Part shown: positions 55,051 to 64,000 of the stretch, in pieces
Layout: the number at the start of each line of letters is the position of its first letter
Numbering within the stretch: position 1 is the first letter of the stretch
Assembly: GCF_026870155.1 (NCBI RefSeq)
Contig: NZ_CP113975.1
Location: 3,844,001 to 3,908,000 of the forward strand
DNA: 64,000 nt
Direction: 5' to 3'
From: Flavobacterium marginilacus
GTDB lineage: Bacteria > Bacteroidota > Bacteroidia > Flavobacteriales > Flavobacteriaceae
Notes under the pieces: model-generated
Database searches by the model: none
What the model saw: the letters and a program-made list of their open reading frames with translations, nothing else
Told to the model about the DNA's origin: nothing
Made by a program: the position numbers and the translations under genes

Positions 55051-55170
55051 AGATTCTAAGTTACTAAGTTGCTAAGTTACTAAGATTATTTAGAGTTAAT
55101 ATGAAGAATGTTCTTTAGTTTAATTTTAAAAACTTAGTAACTTAGCCACTTAGAATCTTAGTAACTTAGA
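55051..55170. repeat. Word-iterated inverted repeat between bcp and nth
   Basis: The left arm (55051-55085) repeats the word CTAAGTTA/CTAAGTTG three to four times; the right arm (55131-55170) is its complement in permuted order (TTAGTAACTTAGCC, TTAGAATCTTAG). The divergent promoters must lie in or beside it. The design is the same as at 25035 and 27496. Confidence 0.65.
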
Positions 55171-55176
55171 GAAAAA

Positions 55177-55827
55177 ATGACCAAACAAGAACGCGTAACA
55201 TTTGTTATAAATACCTTAAACGAGTTATACCCAACTATCCCGATTCCGCTAGACCACAAAGACCCATATACTTTATTAATTGCAGTTTTGCTTTCGGCTC
55301 AATGTACAGACGTACGCGTGAACCAAATCACGCCTTTACTTTTTGCCAAAGCCGACAATCCGTATGATATGATCAAAATGTCTATTGAGGAAATCAAAGA
55401 AATTATTCGTCCCTGTGGTCTGTCTCCAATGAAATCGAAAGGAATCCATGGATTGTCCCAAATTTTGATCGAAAAACACAATGGGCAGGTACCACAAAGT
55501 TTTGAGGCTCTCGAAGAATTGCCTGCAGTGGGGCATAAAACAGCGAGTGTGGTGATGTCACAGGCTTTTGGAGTACCGGCTTTTCCAGTTGACACCCATA
55601 TTCATCGGTTGATGTACCGCTGGAATCTGACTAATGGCAAAAATGTAGTTCAGACTGAAAAAGATGCCAAACGTATTTTCCCTGAAGAATTATGGAATGA
55701 TCTTCACCTTCAGATTATTTGGTACGGACGCGAATATTCGCCGGCAAGAGGCTGGAGTCTGGAGAAAGATATTATCACCAAAACAATTGGCAGAAAATCA
55801 GTTTTGGATGAGTTTGCAAAAAAATAA
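55177..55827 (+). CDS. nth: Endonuclease III-like DNA glycosylase without the Fe-S cluster cysteines
   Basis: The 216-residue HhH-GPD protein has the helix-hairpin-helix ELPAVGHKTASVVMSQAFGV with the catalytic Lys, and the catalytic Asp in FPVDTHIHRLMYRWN. It removes oxidised pyrimidines and cuts abasic sites. The E. coli enzyme carries four cluster cysteines in its C-terminal loop; here the corresponding segment is REYSPARGWSLEKDIITKTI and no cysteine follows, so the [4Fe-4S] cluster is absent. The N-terminus and start look complete. It is divergent from bcp and ends in a strong hairpin. Confidence 0.9.
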   Translation: MTKQERVTFVINTLNELYPTIPIPLDHKDPYTLLIAVLLSAQCTDVRVNQITPLLFAKADNPYDMIKMSIEEIKEIIRPCGLSPMKSKGIHGLSQILIEKHNGQVPQSFEALEELPAVGHKTASVVMSQAFGVPAFPVDTHIHRLMYRWNLTNGKNVVQTEKDAKRIFPEELWNDLHLQIIWYGREYSPARGWSLEKDIITKTIGRKSVLDEFAKK

Positions 55828-55843
55828 TCGCAATTATAAACAA

Positions 55844-55882
55844 CAAATTTCACTAGTTTCATAAATAAACTAGTGAAATTTG
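55844..55882. terminator. Intrinsic-type hairpin after nth
   Basis: The arms CAAATTTCACTAGTTT (55844-55859) and AAACTAGTGAAATTTG (55867-55882) form a perfect 16-bp stem with a 7-nt loop. It lies between the convergent nth and the 47-residue gene. The following U tract is weak. Confidence 0.75.
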
Positions 55883-55929
55883 CACTTGTTTCAGCCCATA
55901 CAGATTGAAACACTTTTTACTTGCAAGAA

Positions 55930-56073
55930 TTAATTTGCTATAATTTCAAAAACCTTCTTCTCTATTTTAACCATTTTCAATGCTTTAGAGTAGTTTAATA
56001 AAAAAGAAACAACTTCTTTATCAGGTTTCATTTTTTTAGTAATTTTCAATTCTTTAGAGTAATTCTTTTCCAT
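55930..56073 (-). CDS. 47-residue protein downstream of an ECF sigma factor
   Basis: The frame reads MEKNYSKELKITKKMKPDKE, continues VVSFLLNYSKALKMVKIEKK, and ends VFEIIAN. It is a compact, Lys-rich, mostly helical protein without a membrane segment. It starts 51 bp after the sigma factor stop on the same strand, and codon use and composition look coding. It may be a small regulator of, or regulated by, the sigma factor; no anti-sigma factor is visible. Confidence 0.6.
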   Translation of the reverse strand: MEKNYSKELKITKKMKPDKEVVSFLLNYSKALKMVKIEKKVFEIIAN

Positions 56074-56124
56074 ATGAATATAAATTTTATTTTATATTAC
56101 AACGGAGGAATCTGTCATTTATTG

Positions 56125-56709
56125 TCAGTTAGTCAAAATAACTTGATGCTTGTCGATAATTTTTCTCAAATTCATTATGGCATACCGCATTCTTCCCAAA
56201 GCTGTATTGATACTAACACCTGTGGTTTCAGAAATTTCTTTAAAACTCATATCCTGATACATACGCATGATTAAAACCTCTTTTTGGTCCAAAGGAAGCT
56301 CATCAACAAGTCTGCGGATATCAACTTCGACTTGATCTGCTATGATTTGATTTTCGACAGTAAGAGAATTATCAGACATTATAGAAAAAATAGAAAATTC
56401 CTCTGTCTCTCGGTACAGCGGCATCTTTTTTAATTTTCTAAAATGATCAATGATTAAGTTGTGGGCAATACGCATCACCCAAGGCAGAAATTTTCCTTCT
56501 TCGTTATACGAATTTAGCTTTAAGGTTTTGATTACTTTGATAAAAGTATCTTGAAAAATGTCATTGGAAACATCTTTATCTGAAACTTTAGAATAGATAA
56601 ATCCAAACACTTTGGATTCATGTCTTCTTATTAATACAGCCAATGCATTTTCATCACCAGCCATATAATCCTTTACTAATAAAGCATCTGTTTTTTGTAT
56701 AATTGCCAT
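56125..56709 (-). CDS. ECF-type RNA polymerase sigma factor
   Basis: The 194-residue protein has sigma region 2 (about 20-85): DIFQDTFIKVIKTLK and GKFLPWVMRIAHNLIIDHFR. Region 4 (about 135-190) includes LPLDQKEVLIMRMYQDMSFK and the helix-turn-helix EISETTGVSINTALGRMRYA. It matches the general flavobacterial RpoE-like sigma factors of the SigZ/ECF41-independent type. It directs transcription of a stress or envelope regulon. No anti-sigma gene is adjacent; a 47-residue gene follows. Confidence 0.92.
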   Translation of the reverse strand: MAIIQKTDALLVKDYMAGDENALAVLIRRHESKVFGFIYSKVSDKDVSNDIFQDTFIKVIKTLKLNSYNEEGKFLPWVMRIAHNLIIDHFRKLKKMPLYRETEEFSIFSIMSDNSLTVENQIIADQVEVDIRRLVDELPLDQKEVLIMRMYQDMSFKEISETTGVSINTALGRMRYAIMNLRKIIDKHQVILTN

Positions 56710-57172
56710 AGCTATTCCTTTTTAGGTTAATTCTTGGGGGTAGTCTTTCTAAAAAGTAGTTCTATGCTATAGGCTTACAAAGTTTTAATAAAGTTAAACA
56801 TTTGTCAAATTTAACAATTTTTTATTAAAAGAAGCAAGAAAAAAGATGATAAATATCATTTTTAAAAATTAAAACTTCTTTTTTTAACAAATTACACTTG
56901 ATAAAAAAAGACAAAACATTGTTTTACATCAAAATAAGCTGGATAAACAGAAGCTTCATAATTTTTTTAGACATTATACAACAAGCAAAAAACAATTTCT
57001 ATTTCGAAAAAAATTTAATAGCTTCTCATAAAAAAATCTATCTTTTTTTAACTGTTTTAAAAAACAGCTTGACATTAATTTGACAAGCATCAAATATAGA
57101 CTTCAGAACAAATACATACTTAAAAGTAAGTTTTGATTCTAATTCTTTAGAGACAGTCATACTAAAATTGAG
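56710..57172. other. AT-rich divergent intergenic region, no gene seen
   Basis: The gap between the sigma factor and uvrA is low in G+C. One open frame (56898-57083) has low-complexity, Lys/Ile/Phe-rich translation and no leader, so I do not accept it. No TAnnTTTG box for the sigma factor was recognised. Confidence 0.4.
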
Positions 57173-57180
57173 TACTTTTG
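57173..57180 (+). promoter_or_regulatory. Promoter -7 element of uvrA
   Basis: TACTTTTG matches TAnnTTTG, 18 bp before the ATG at 57199. The -33 box is weak (TTTA about 23 bp upstream). Confidence 0.5.
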
Positions 57181-57198
57181 TGAAAATTCATTTTTAGT

Positions 57199-59994
57199 AT
57201 GCCAGCTGACATTTCCAAACTCGATCCAAAGAAGAACATCATAATAAAAGGAGCACAAGTACATAATTTAAAAAATGTAGATGTAGCAATTCCCAGAAAT
57301 AAACTCGTTGTTATTACAGGGCTTTCCGGTTCGGGAAAATCCAGTTTAGCATTCGATACTTTGTATGCCGAAGGACAGCGCCGTTATGTAGAAAGTCTGT
57401 CTTCCTACGCCAGACAATTCTTGGGCCGTTTGGACAAACCAAAAGTAGAATACATTAAAGGAATTGCTCCTGCTATTGCTATTGAGCAAAAAGTAAATAC
57501 CACTAATGCACGTTCTACTGTAGGAACTTCGACTGAAATATATGATTACATAAAATTATTATTTGCCCGAATAGGAAGAACTTATTCCCCTGTTTCAGGG
57601 CAAGAGGTCAAAAAAAATACGGTTACCGATGTTGTCAGTGAAGTAAAAAAATTTGAATTAGACAGCAGATGGCTCCTCCTCGCACCTATTCATCTCGAAG
57701 AAGGAAGACAGCTAGAAGACAAACTGAAAGTATTACTGCAGCAAGGATTTGCAAGGATTCTGATCAACAATGAAATGATTCGTTTGGATGATTTTACAGC
57801 AGAAAATCAACATTCATTAGACCATAAAGATATATTACTTGTTATTGACAGGATTATCGTAAAAGATGAAGAAGAATTCTACAACCGATTATCGGATGCT
57901 GTGCAGACTGCTTTTTTTGAAGGTAAAGGTATCTGCTATTTACAGGAATTAAACACGGATAAAAGACTTTCGTTTTCTAATAATTTTGAATTGGACGGTA
58001 TTACTTTTCTCGAACCGAACGTACATCTGTTTAGTTTCAATAATCCTTACGGTGCCTGTCCTGCCTGTGAAGGCTACGGAAATATTATTGGAATCGACAG
58101 TGAATTAGTTATTCCAAATACTTCACTTTCTATTTTTGAAAATGCCATATTTCCATGGAGAGGTGAAAGCATGAGCTGGTTTAGGGACGAATTAGTAAAC
58201 CATGCCTATAAATTTGATTTCCCTATTCATAAACCTTACTTCCAGCTGACTGAAGAACAAAAGGAACTGATTTGGACAGGAAATAAATATTTTCAGGGGC
58301 TGAATGACTTTTTTAAAGAACTCGAAGAGAAAAATTATAAGATCCAGAACCGAGTAATGCTTTCCCGTTACAGAGGTAAAACTAAATGTCATGTCTGCAA
58401 AGGAAAGCGTTTGAGACCAGAGGCTTCATACGTTAAAATAAATGGAAAAACGGTTTCTGATTTAGTAGATTTACCAATCAGGCATTTAGCTGCATTTTTC
58501 AAAGACATTACATTAGACGAATATGAAAAGCAGATTGCAAAAAGATTATTAATCGAAATCAACAACCGATTATCCTTTTTATCCGAAGTAGGATTGAATT
58601 ATCTAACATTAAACCGAAATTCATCAACACTTTCCGGGGGCGAATCACAGCGTATCAATCTGGCCACTTCACTAGGCAGCAGTCTTGTAGGATCTATGTA
58701 TATATTAGATGAGCCAAGCATTGGCCTACATCCAAAGGACACAGAAAGATTGATAAAAGTACTGCTTTCACTGCGTGATTTAGGCAATACAGTAATTGTT
58801 GTCGAACATGATGAAGATATCATGAAAGCAGCTGACATGATTATTGACATAGGTCCCGAAGCAGGAACACTGGGCGGAAATCTGGCTGCACAGGGCACTT
58901 ATGATGAAATCCTTACATCGAGTTCGTTAACCTCAAAATACTTGAATGGTGAACTCGAAATTAGTGTTCCAAAGAAAAGACGAACATCAAAAAATTTCAT
59001 CGAAATAAAAGGAGCCAGAGAAAACAATTTACAAAATATAGATGTTACCTTCCCTCTCGACGTTTTAACTGTCATTACAGGAGTTTCGGGGAGCGGAAAA
59101 AGTACGCTTGTCAAGAAAATTCTTTTTCCCGCCATGCAGAAAAAACTGGATAATGCAGGTGAAAAAGCGGGACAGTTTAGCGAATTATCTGGGTCTTTTT
59201 CGCATATAAAACATATTGAATATGTAGATCAGAATCCTATCGGAAGAAGTTCTAGATCTAATCCTGTTACTTATATTAAAGCTTATGATGATATTCGGGA
59301 ATTATATGCCAAAGAAAAACTTTCCAAGGTAAGAGGCTACCAAGCCAAACATTTTTCTTTTAACGTTGACGGCGGAAGATGCGAAACCTGCAAAGGTGAA
59401 GGTTCAATAAACGTAGAAATGGTTTTCATGGCCGATGTCCAATTACCTTGCGAAACCTGCAGCGGAAAACGTTTCAAAAAAGAAGTTTTAGAAATATTTT
59501 TTGACGGCAAAAACATCAATGACATCCTAACGATGACAATTGATGACTCTATTTCTTTCTTCGAAAAAAATAAACAGACAAAAATCACTCAAAAACTGCA
59601 GCCCTTACAAGATGTTGGTTTGGGATACGTACAGCTGGGACAATCCTCATCTACACTTTCTGGCGGTGAAGCACAGCGAATCAAACTTGCTTCATTTTTA
59701 GTAAAAGGAACTATAAAAGAAAAAGCTCTTTTCGTTTTTGATGAGCCTACAACTGGATTGCATTTTCATGATATCAAAAAACTAATGGCTTCGTTTGATG
59801 CCTTAATTGAGAAAGGACATTCAATACTGGTTATAGAGCATAATCTTGATTTAATCAAATGTGCAGACTGGATAATTGATCTTGGTCCAGAAGGAGGAGA
59901 AAACGGCGGACTGCTCTTAGCTAAAGGAACACCGGAAGAAATTATAAAAGACAAAAAATCTGTTATTGCCGAGTATCTAAAAGAAAAACTTTAA
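57199..59994 (+). CDS. uvrA: Excinuclease ABC subunit A
   Basis: The 931-residue protein has two ABC ATPase modules. The first Walker A is GLSGSGKSS; the signature is LSGGESQRI with Walker [15 protein letters not shown]. The second set is [18 protein letters not shown] and [14 protein letters not shown]. Zinc modules are CPACEGYG...CHVCKGKR and CETCKGEG...CETCSGKR. It recognises DNA damage and loads UvrB in nucleotide-excision repair. The length matches UvrA1. A promoter box precedes it and a terminator follows. Confidence 0.97.
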   Translation: MPADISKLDPKKNIIIKGAQVHNLKNVDVAIPRNKLVVITGLSGSGKSSLAFDTLYAEGQRRYVESLSSYARQFLGRLDKPKVEYIKGIAPAIAIEQKVNTTNARSTVGTSTEIYDYIKLLFARIGRTYSPVSGQEVKKNTVTDVVSEVKKFELDSRWLLLAPIHLEEGRQLEDKLKVLLQQGFARILINNEMIRLDDFTAENQHSLDHKDILLVIDRIIVKDEEEFYNRLSDAVQTAFFEGKGICYLQELNTDKRLSFSNNFELDGITFLEPNVHLFSFNNPYGACPACEGYGNIIGIDSELVIPNTSLSIFENAIFPWRGESMSWFRDELVNHAYKFDFPIHKPYFQLTEEQKELIWTGNKYFQGLNDFFKELEEKNYKIQNRVMLSRYRGKTKCHVCKGKRLRPEASYVKINGKTVSDLVDLPIRHLAAFFKDITLDEYEKQIAKRLLIEINNRLSFLSEVGLNYLTLNRNSSTLSGGESQRINLATSLGSSLVGSMYILDEPSIGLHPKDTERLIKVLLSLRDLGNTVIVVEHDEDIMKAADMIIDIGPEAGTLGGNLAAQGTYDEILTSSSLTSKYLNGELEISVPKKRRTSKNFIEIKGARENNLQNIDVTFPLDVLTVITGVSGSGKSTLVKKILFPAMQKKLDNAGEKAGQFSELSGSFSHIKHIEYVDQNPIGRSSRSNPVTYIKAYDDIRELYAKEKLSKVRGYQAKHFSFNVDGGRCETCKGEGSINVEMVFMADVQLPCETCSGKRFKKEVLEIFFDGKNINDILTMTIDDSISFFEKNKQTKITQKLQPLQDVGLGYVQLGQSSSTLSGGEAQRIKLASFLVKGTIKEKALFVFDEPTTGLHFHDIKKLMASFDALIEKGHSILVIEHNLDLIKCADWIIDLGPEGGENGGLLLAKGTPEEIIKDKKSVIAEYLKEKL

Positions 59995-60020
59995 AACATA
60001 ACAATCTTTTATCCAGCTAA

Positions 60021-60058
60021 AAAGCCATAACATTTTATTATGTCATGGCTTTATTTTG
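60021..60058 (+). terminator. Probable terminator after uvrA
   Basis: The arms AAAGCCAT (60021-60028) and ATGGCTTT (60045-60052) form a stem with further partial pairing inward (ACA/TGT). ATTTTG follows. Confidence 0.55.
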
Positions 60059-60178
60059 TACTCCCTTTATATTTGTACTAAAAGTGTCTATATCAATCTA
60101 AAAATTCTAAATTCCTTGCTGTTAACTTTTTTAATTGACACTTATCAATCTTTAAAAAACTATTCAGGTATAAAAAAA

Positions 60179-60475
60179 TTAGCCCAAGTAGCAATTTTCC
60201 TCAAAAACAATTCCCTCCTCGTCTATCGCAATCAAAACCTTTTTATCTTTCGCAGTAACAAGTGACATATATAACCAAGCAAATGACCATGTTCCTAATG
60301 TAGCACAGCAAATCAAAAAATTCATACTGTGATTAATTTTTTTGCCTTCTTTATATAATACCGTGAAAGGTGTTTTTTCGTTTTTTTCTATAACTACAAA
60401 ACCATTTTGAATCTTATCAGCAATAACTTTTGTAAACAGATTGAATTTATCCGGTTTAATAAAATGATTTTTCAT
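60179..60475 (-). CDS. Small membrane protein, function unknown
   Basis: The 98-residue protein starts MKNHFIKPDKFNLFTKVIAD and has one hydrophobic segment near 50-72 (MNFLICCATLGTWSFAWLYM). The C-terminus KKVLIAIDEEGIVFEENCYLG is beta-like and acidic. I recognise no family. It stands alone after uvrA on the opposite strand. Confidence 0.55.
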   Translation of the reverse strand: MKNHFIKPDKFNLFTKVIADKIQNGFVVIEKNEKTPFTVLYKEGKKINHSMNFLICCATLGTWSFAWLYMSLVTAKDKKVLIAIDEEGIVFEENCYLG

Positions 60476-60693
60476 TCTTTTTGTTATTTAAATTAATAAG
60501 GATTTATGTCATATTTCTAGCACCAAAGATAAGATGCATTTTAAAACTCCGCAATACCTACTTTTAGTGATATTCAAAAAGAAAACAACACAAGTTACTG
60601 ATATTCATATAATTATATTTTTAATAAAATTAAGAAAAGCATAAATAATCGTTATAATGTCTTACAATAAAAAATAAACAATACTTTACCTAC

Positions 60694-60864
60694 ATGATTA
60701 TTGCAAGAAATACACATATTCTCTACAAACAGTTTAAATTCTCGTTTTCCAGTAATTTAAATCAGGAAGAAGAATGGCATAAATCAAGATTTGATATGAA
60801 GTTTAATTTTAATATGGAAAATAAACATTCGCTAAAAGCGGCAAAAGAAGAGAATTTACTATAA
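60694..60864 (+). CDS. Possible 56-residue ORF in the gap before the polysaccharide genes
   Basis: The frame reads MIIARNTHILYKQFKFSFSS then NLNQEEEWHKSRFDMKFNFN and ends AAKEENLL. The hydrophilic, charged composition differs from the AT-rich flanks, but no promoter or homologue is recognised. The remainder of 60476-61008 shows nothing. Confidence 0.3.
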   Translation: MIIARNTHILYKQFKFSFSSNLNQEEEWHKSRFDMKFNFNMENKHSLKAAKEENLL

Positions 60865-61008
60865 AAAACTAATTCACAACTTAATAATAAAATATTTTAA
60901 AGCTGTTAAAGCAAAGTATTATCAAGTTTTCTCTAATAACCCATTTTTAAAGAGTACATCAAAAACGACAGTATAAAAAACAAATCTGATTTTGAAACAG
61001 GATTTTAT

Positions 61009-62475
61009 TTATTTTTTTCTGGTTTTCAAAATAATTTTATCCAAAGCCTGATTTATTTCAGGAGAAACTACAAATTTATAATTAATGTATACATAGACAA
61101 GAGTCACCAGAATAGATTTCAAAACTATTGCTATAATAGGACTAATTGGAAACTTCCAAAAATAAAACAATAAAAAAACAATAAAGGTTATCCAGATAGA
61201 ATGAAGTGTCTGCTTTGTAAATGGATACAAATGCATCCTTTTCACAACAAAAAGCAATTTGGCAACACTATAACAAGTAATCGATAATAAAGTTGCAAAT
61301 GCAGAACCTATAATCCCATATAAAGGAATAAAAATCATGTTCAAAATAACTGTCAAAACCACCAGTCCTACTCCTAAAAACAATACTGCGCGATAATACT
61401 TAGAGTTAAAAATAATCGCATTGTTATTCCCTAAAATCAGATCAAAATATTTTGAAAGCCCAATAATAAACACGACAACTATTCCGCCTGCATAATCTTT
61501 TGGTACAATCTCATACAGCTGATTGATATTAACAAAAATACAAAGCATCACAAATCCCCCAACAATTTGAAGGTTTATCGAAGTTTTTTTATATAAATCA
61601 TTCAGCTCATCATGCTTATTCTCATGCATTAATTTCGCAGTAATTGGATATACAATCTGATGCATGGCACGGCTTGGCACAGAAATCACCAAAGCTATAT
61701 ATGTAGCAACCGAATAATAAGCAATATTTCCAATCGCCATATACTGATTAAGCATAATTTTATCACCATCCAAAAGCAGATTAGCAACACTGCCTGATAA
61801 AATAATGTACGATGTATATTCTAAAATCTCTTTTACGTTATAAGGAATCGTAAACTGAAAAACTGGTTTTTTAATTCGGAATGCATAAAACATCGTTACC
61901 AAAAAAGCCACAAAGTAAATACCCGCAGTCAAATAAATAAAATCGACCACTGTAATCCATTTAAAATAAATCCCTAAAAGAGCTATTAACGAAAACAATC
62001 GCAGTCCTACTTCTTTAATGAAATTACCAAATACGGAATGCATATGAACTCTTGCCCAAGCATAAAAAATTTCGAAATAAGCCATACAAATTCCAATGAA
62101 AGGAATCAGCCAGATAAAATCTTTTACTATTGAATTCTTCTTAGTGACAAAAAAAGAAATCTCATCATAAAAAAATAAACCAATCAAAATGATCAGGACA
62201 ATTAATATAATAGGAAATAATACAGTAAATGATAAAAACTCATTACGTTCTTTCTCCGTTTTGCATTGGGAATAAAACTTAACCAATGTATTTTGCATAC
62301 CAATAGCAAATAAAGGCATTATTACATTGGCACAAGACAAAATATAATTAGACAATCCATAAAATGTTTTACCTAAAATATGAGGAAATAAAAAAAGAGT
62401 GCTTATTCCTCCAATTCCAAAACCGATATATGTTATTATAGTGTTTTTTAATGACTGATTTAATACTATACCCAT
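61009..62475 (-). CDS. Oligosaccharide flippase, Wzx/MATE-like
   Basis: The 488-residue protein has about fourteen predicted membrane helices and the family N-terminus NTIITYIGFGIGGISTLFLF. It resembles the polysaccharide biosynthesis (RfbX/Wzx) exporters that flip undecaprenyl-linked oligosaccharides across the inner membrane. The C-terminus VVSPEINQALDKIILKTRKK is basic and cytoplasmic. It follows a glycosyltransferase 4 gene (48-bp gap) on the minus strand, part of a surface-polysaccharide locus that continues beyond the window. Confidence 0.87.
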   Translation of the reverse strand: MGIVLNQSLKNTIITYIGFGIGGISTLFLFPHILGKTFYGLSNYILSCANVIMPLFAIGMQNTLVKFYSQCKTEKERNEFLSFTVLFPIILIVLIILIGLFFYDEISFFVTKKNSIVKDFIWLIPFIGICMAYFEIFYAWARVHMHSVFGNFIKEVGLRLFSLIALLGIYFKWITVVDFIYLTAGIYFVAFLVTMFYAFRIKKPVFQFTIPYNVKEILEYTSYIILSGSVANLLLDGDKIMLNQYMAIGNIAYYSVATYIALVISVPSRAMHQIVYPITAKLMHENKHDELNDLYKKTSINLQIVGGFVMLCIFVNINQLYEIVPKDYAGGIVVVFIIGLSKYFDLILGNNNAIIFNSKYYRAVLFLGVGLVVLTVILNMIFIPLYGIIGSAFATLLSITCYSVAKLLFVVKRMHLYPFTKQTLHSIWITFIVFLLFYFWKFPISPIIAIVLKSILVTLVYVYINYKFVVSPEINQALDKIILKTRKK

Positions 62476-62500
62476 TAATTGGAGTTTAAAGTTTAATGTT

Positions 62501-62533
62501 AAAAAGTTTAAGGCTGAAATACCTTAACTTTTT
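62501..62533. repeat. Imperfect hairpin at the glycosyltransferase stop
   Basis: The arms AAAAAGTTTAAGG (62501-62513) and CCTTAACTTTTT (62522-62533) pair with one bulge and overlap the glycosyltransferase stop codon. It may attenuate transcription into the flippase gene. Confidence 0.45.
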
Positions 62534-63822
62534 GAATGAATTAATTGCGCCAGTTCTTTGGTCAAATTCTTTCTGGAATATTTTTGCAAACCTACACCAT
62601 AGGATTGTAATTTCCCTTCTAAAAACTGATTGTAATAGGATATGATGGTGTTTTTTAATTTTTCTTTCTCGTTATATTCAAAAAAGACACCTGTATTTGT
62701 TCCCGTTATTATCTCTGCAAAATCTGAATCCTTTGGTCCAATGGCAATTATAGGCCTATTCGAAACCATATATTCAAATAACTTGCCTGGAATAATGCTT
62801 TTAGTTTCTTCAGAATTAATTTCGATAAGAAGCAGCACCTGAGAATTTCTTTGATGAGCAACAGCCTCTGAATGGGAAACATATCCAATATTATTCAGAT
62901 AGGAATCAAGATTATATTGAGAAATAGTATCTAATACTTCCTGACTGACAGCTCCAATTAATTTTAATTCTAAATGTGATTTAAATTCAGGAATTTCAAG
63001 AATTAATTCAGCCAAAGTTCCCCATAAAACAACAGGATTCCGTTCAGAAAGAAATGAACCGATATGTGCAAGGCTAAACTTAGAATCAAGAACCACTTCA
63101 GTTCCTGGTTCATTATCATAGCCATTGGTAATAACGCTAATTGGTTTACCAGTTATTTCTTTGAACTCCGTTTTTGTAGTTTTACTGGTTACTATAACCC
63201 GGTCTGCAGTATTAAGCACTCTATATTCAAGAGCTTTATGCTTTCTTTCTGCTCTCACAGATAAACACAATGATTTGTGATATCCAATTGTCGTCCAAGG
63301 GTCACGAAAATCGGCAAACCAAGTAAGTTTAATTTTTTGTTTTAAAACCAAACCGATTAAATGCAGACTATGAGGCGGACCCGAAGTAATAATAGTATCA
63401 ATATTATTTTCAATAATGTATTTTTCCAAATAAGCAACAGAAGGTTTAACCCAAAAAACACGAGCATCCGGAATAAAAAGATTCCCGCGTATCCATAATA
63501 AAGCTTTATCCAAAAAAGTCTGCTTCTTCTTATTAGGAATAATACCCGAACTGATTTTTTTAGTTTTATTTTTAGAAAAGACCGAAGCTAACTGATAGGG
63601 TTCAAAAATCTTATTTTTTAAAATAATAACATTATCGGCAACTTCTTTTTCTAAATTGCCATCAATAATCGGATATGTTGGATTTTCAGGAATATAAACA
63701 ATCGGCTCGATATCAAAATCAGGCAGATATTTGACAAACTTAAGCCAGCGCTGCACACCTGGACCTCCAGCTGGAGGCCAGTAATAAGTTATGATAAGAA
63801 TTTTTTTTAATTCTGGTTTCAA
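62524..63822 (-). CDS. Glycosyltransferase family 4
   Basis: The 432-residue protein has the GT4 N-terminal segment ILIITYYWPPAGGPGVQRWL, the acceptor-side TSGPPHSLHLIGL, and in the C-terminal half IPGKLFEYMVSNRPIIAIGP with DSDFAEIITGTNTG. It transfers a sugar from a nucleotide-sugar onto a growing surface glycan at the cytoplasmic face of the membrane. The donor is not predictable. It is upstream of the flippase gene on the same strand and downstream of a partly visible membrane-protein gene. Confidence 0.9.
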   Translation of the reverse strand: MKPELKKILIITYYWPPAGGPGVQRWLKFVKYLPDFDIEPIVYIPENPTYPIIDGNLEKEVADNVIILKNKIFEPYQLASVFSKNKTKKISSGIIPNKKKQTFLDKALLWIRGNLFIPDARVFWVKPSVAYLEKYIIENNIDTIITSGPPHSLHLIGLVLKQKIKLTWFADFRDPWTTIGYHKSLCLSVRAERKHKALEYRVLNTADRVIVTSKTTKTEFKEITGKPISVITNGYDNEPGTEVVLDSKFSLAHIGSFLSERNPVVLWGTLAELILEIPEFKSHLELKLIGAVSQEVLDTISQYNLDSYLNNIGYVSHSEAVAHQRNSQVLLLIEINSEETKSIIPGKLFEYMVSNRPIIAIGPKDSDFAEIITGTNTGVFFEYNEKEKLKNTIISYYNQFLEGKLQSYGVGLQKYSRKNLTKELAQLIHSKS

Positions 63823-63895
63823 TTTTTTAATTTGTTATTATATGTAAATATGGATTATCGAGTTATTCAGCTGTATAACTCCATAATTCATATTT

Positions 63896-64000
63896 CTACA
63901 TATCTTTACTATTTATTACTTCTTTCTTTCTCTCAACATACAATCCGCCTGCTAAAAGAAATAACATTCCAATACAGCTAACTAATGTAATTGTACCTCC
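63896..64000 (-). CDS. C-terminal end of a membrane protein (partial, 5' end outside window)
   Basis: The open frame from the window edge translates to GGTITLVSCIGMLFLLAGG followed by LYVERKKEVINSKDM and a stop: one membrane helix followed by a basic tail. The context (glycosyltransferase, flippase) suggests a polysaccharide-locus membrane protein, perhaps a YfhO-like protein, but the visible part is too short to decide. Confidence 0.6.
   Translation of the reverse strand, partial: GGTITLVSCIGMLFLLAGGLYVERKKEVINSKDM

Noticed and set aside
56898..57083. 61-codon plus-strand frame upstream of uvrA
   Set aside because: The translation is low in complexity (Lys, Ile, Phe runs), has no leader or promoter box, and lies in AT-rich spacer DNA.

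Overview
The window is a stretch of chromosome from a Flavobacterium-like member of the Bacteroidota. The evidence is the low G+C content, A-rich leaders without Shine-Dalgarno sequences, promoters of the TAnnTTTG type, a TonB-dependent receptor with a carboxypeptidase-like N-terminal domain, BatA, YaiO and DUF6146/DUF6787 family proteins, and the gene order ferredoxin / acyl-CoA reductase / serC / serA / DUF937. No rRNA, tRNA or CRISPR array was seen. Strand use is mixed and most transcription units are short.

Region 1 (1-16.6 kb): the 3' end of fructose-1,6-bisphosphatase, a bidirectional terminator, then a minus-strand block framed by the two topoisomerase IV genes. parE (14700-16568) and parC (599-3307) are separated by about 11 kb of accessory genes. 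In transcription order these are a frameshifted DUF1016/YhcG-type nuclease with an in-frame 36-bp repeat, a small lipoprotein, a UvrD-type helicase carrying a PD-(D/E)XK-like insert and a zinc ribbon, a SWIM-SNF2 helicase, and an overlapping trio with its own promoter: DUF3696-type ATPase, Toprim-like protein and DUF262 protein. The trio resembles ATPase+Toprim anti-phage modules of the PARIS/OLD kind with an added DUF262 (ParB/GmrSD-like) gene. It is my main candidate for an undescribed system. It ends 16 nt before the parC start codon.

Region 2 (16.7-30.5 kb): mostly housekeeping. It holds a secreted transglutaminase-like protein, an FMN reductase, a frameshifted lipoprotein, YchF, a TonB-dependent receptor, a ferredoxin divergent from a LuxC-like acyl-CoA reductase, serC and serA of serine synthesis, and small conserved flavobacterial proteins.

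Region 3 (30.5-44.6 kb): a sulfatase paired with an unrecognised beta-rich protein, LolD, a DUF2400 protein, and a four-gene envelope operon. The operon encodes a membrane HEAT-repeat protein, a 34-residue membrane peptide, a 1270-residue glycosyltransferase-2 / LtaS-like sulfatase / TPR fusion, and a TPR-YaiO outer-membrane barrel. A DEAD-box RNA helicase follows. Three copies of a 173-183 bp MITE-like element with terminal inverted repeats and 9-bp target duplications lie at 19003, 35622 and 42738.

Region 4 (44.6-64 kb): a peroxiredoxin-like protein, a Crp/Fnr regulator with a lactonase, BatA, a dihydroorotase-like protein without its HxH metal site, an esterase, an MBL hydrolase, BCP peroxidase, endonuclease III without its Fe-S cysteines, an ECF sigma factor with a 47-residue downstream gene, UvrA, and the start of a polysaccharide locus (flippase, glycosyltransferase 4, and the 3' end of a membrane protein).

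Product names rest on motif recognition by eye; no database search was run.
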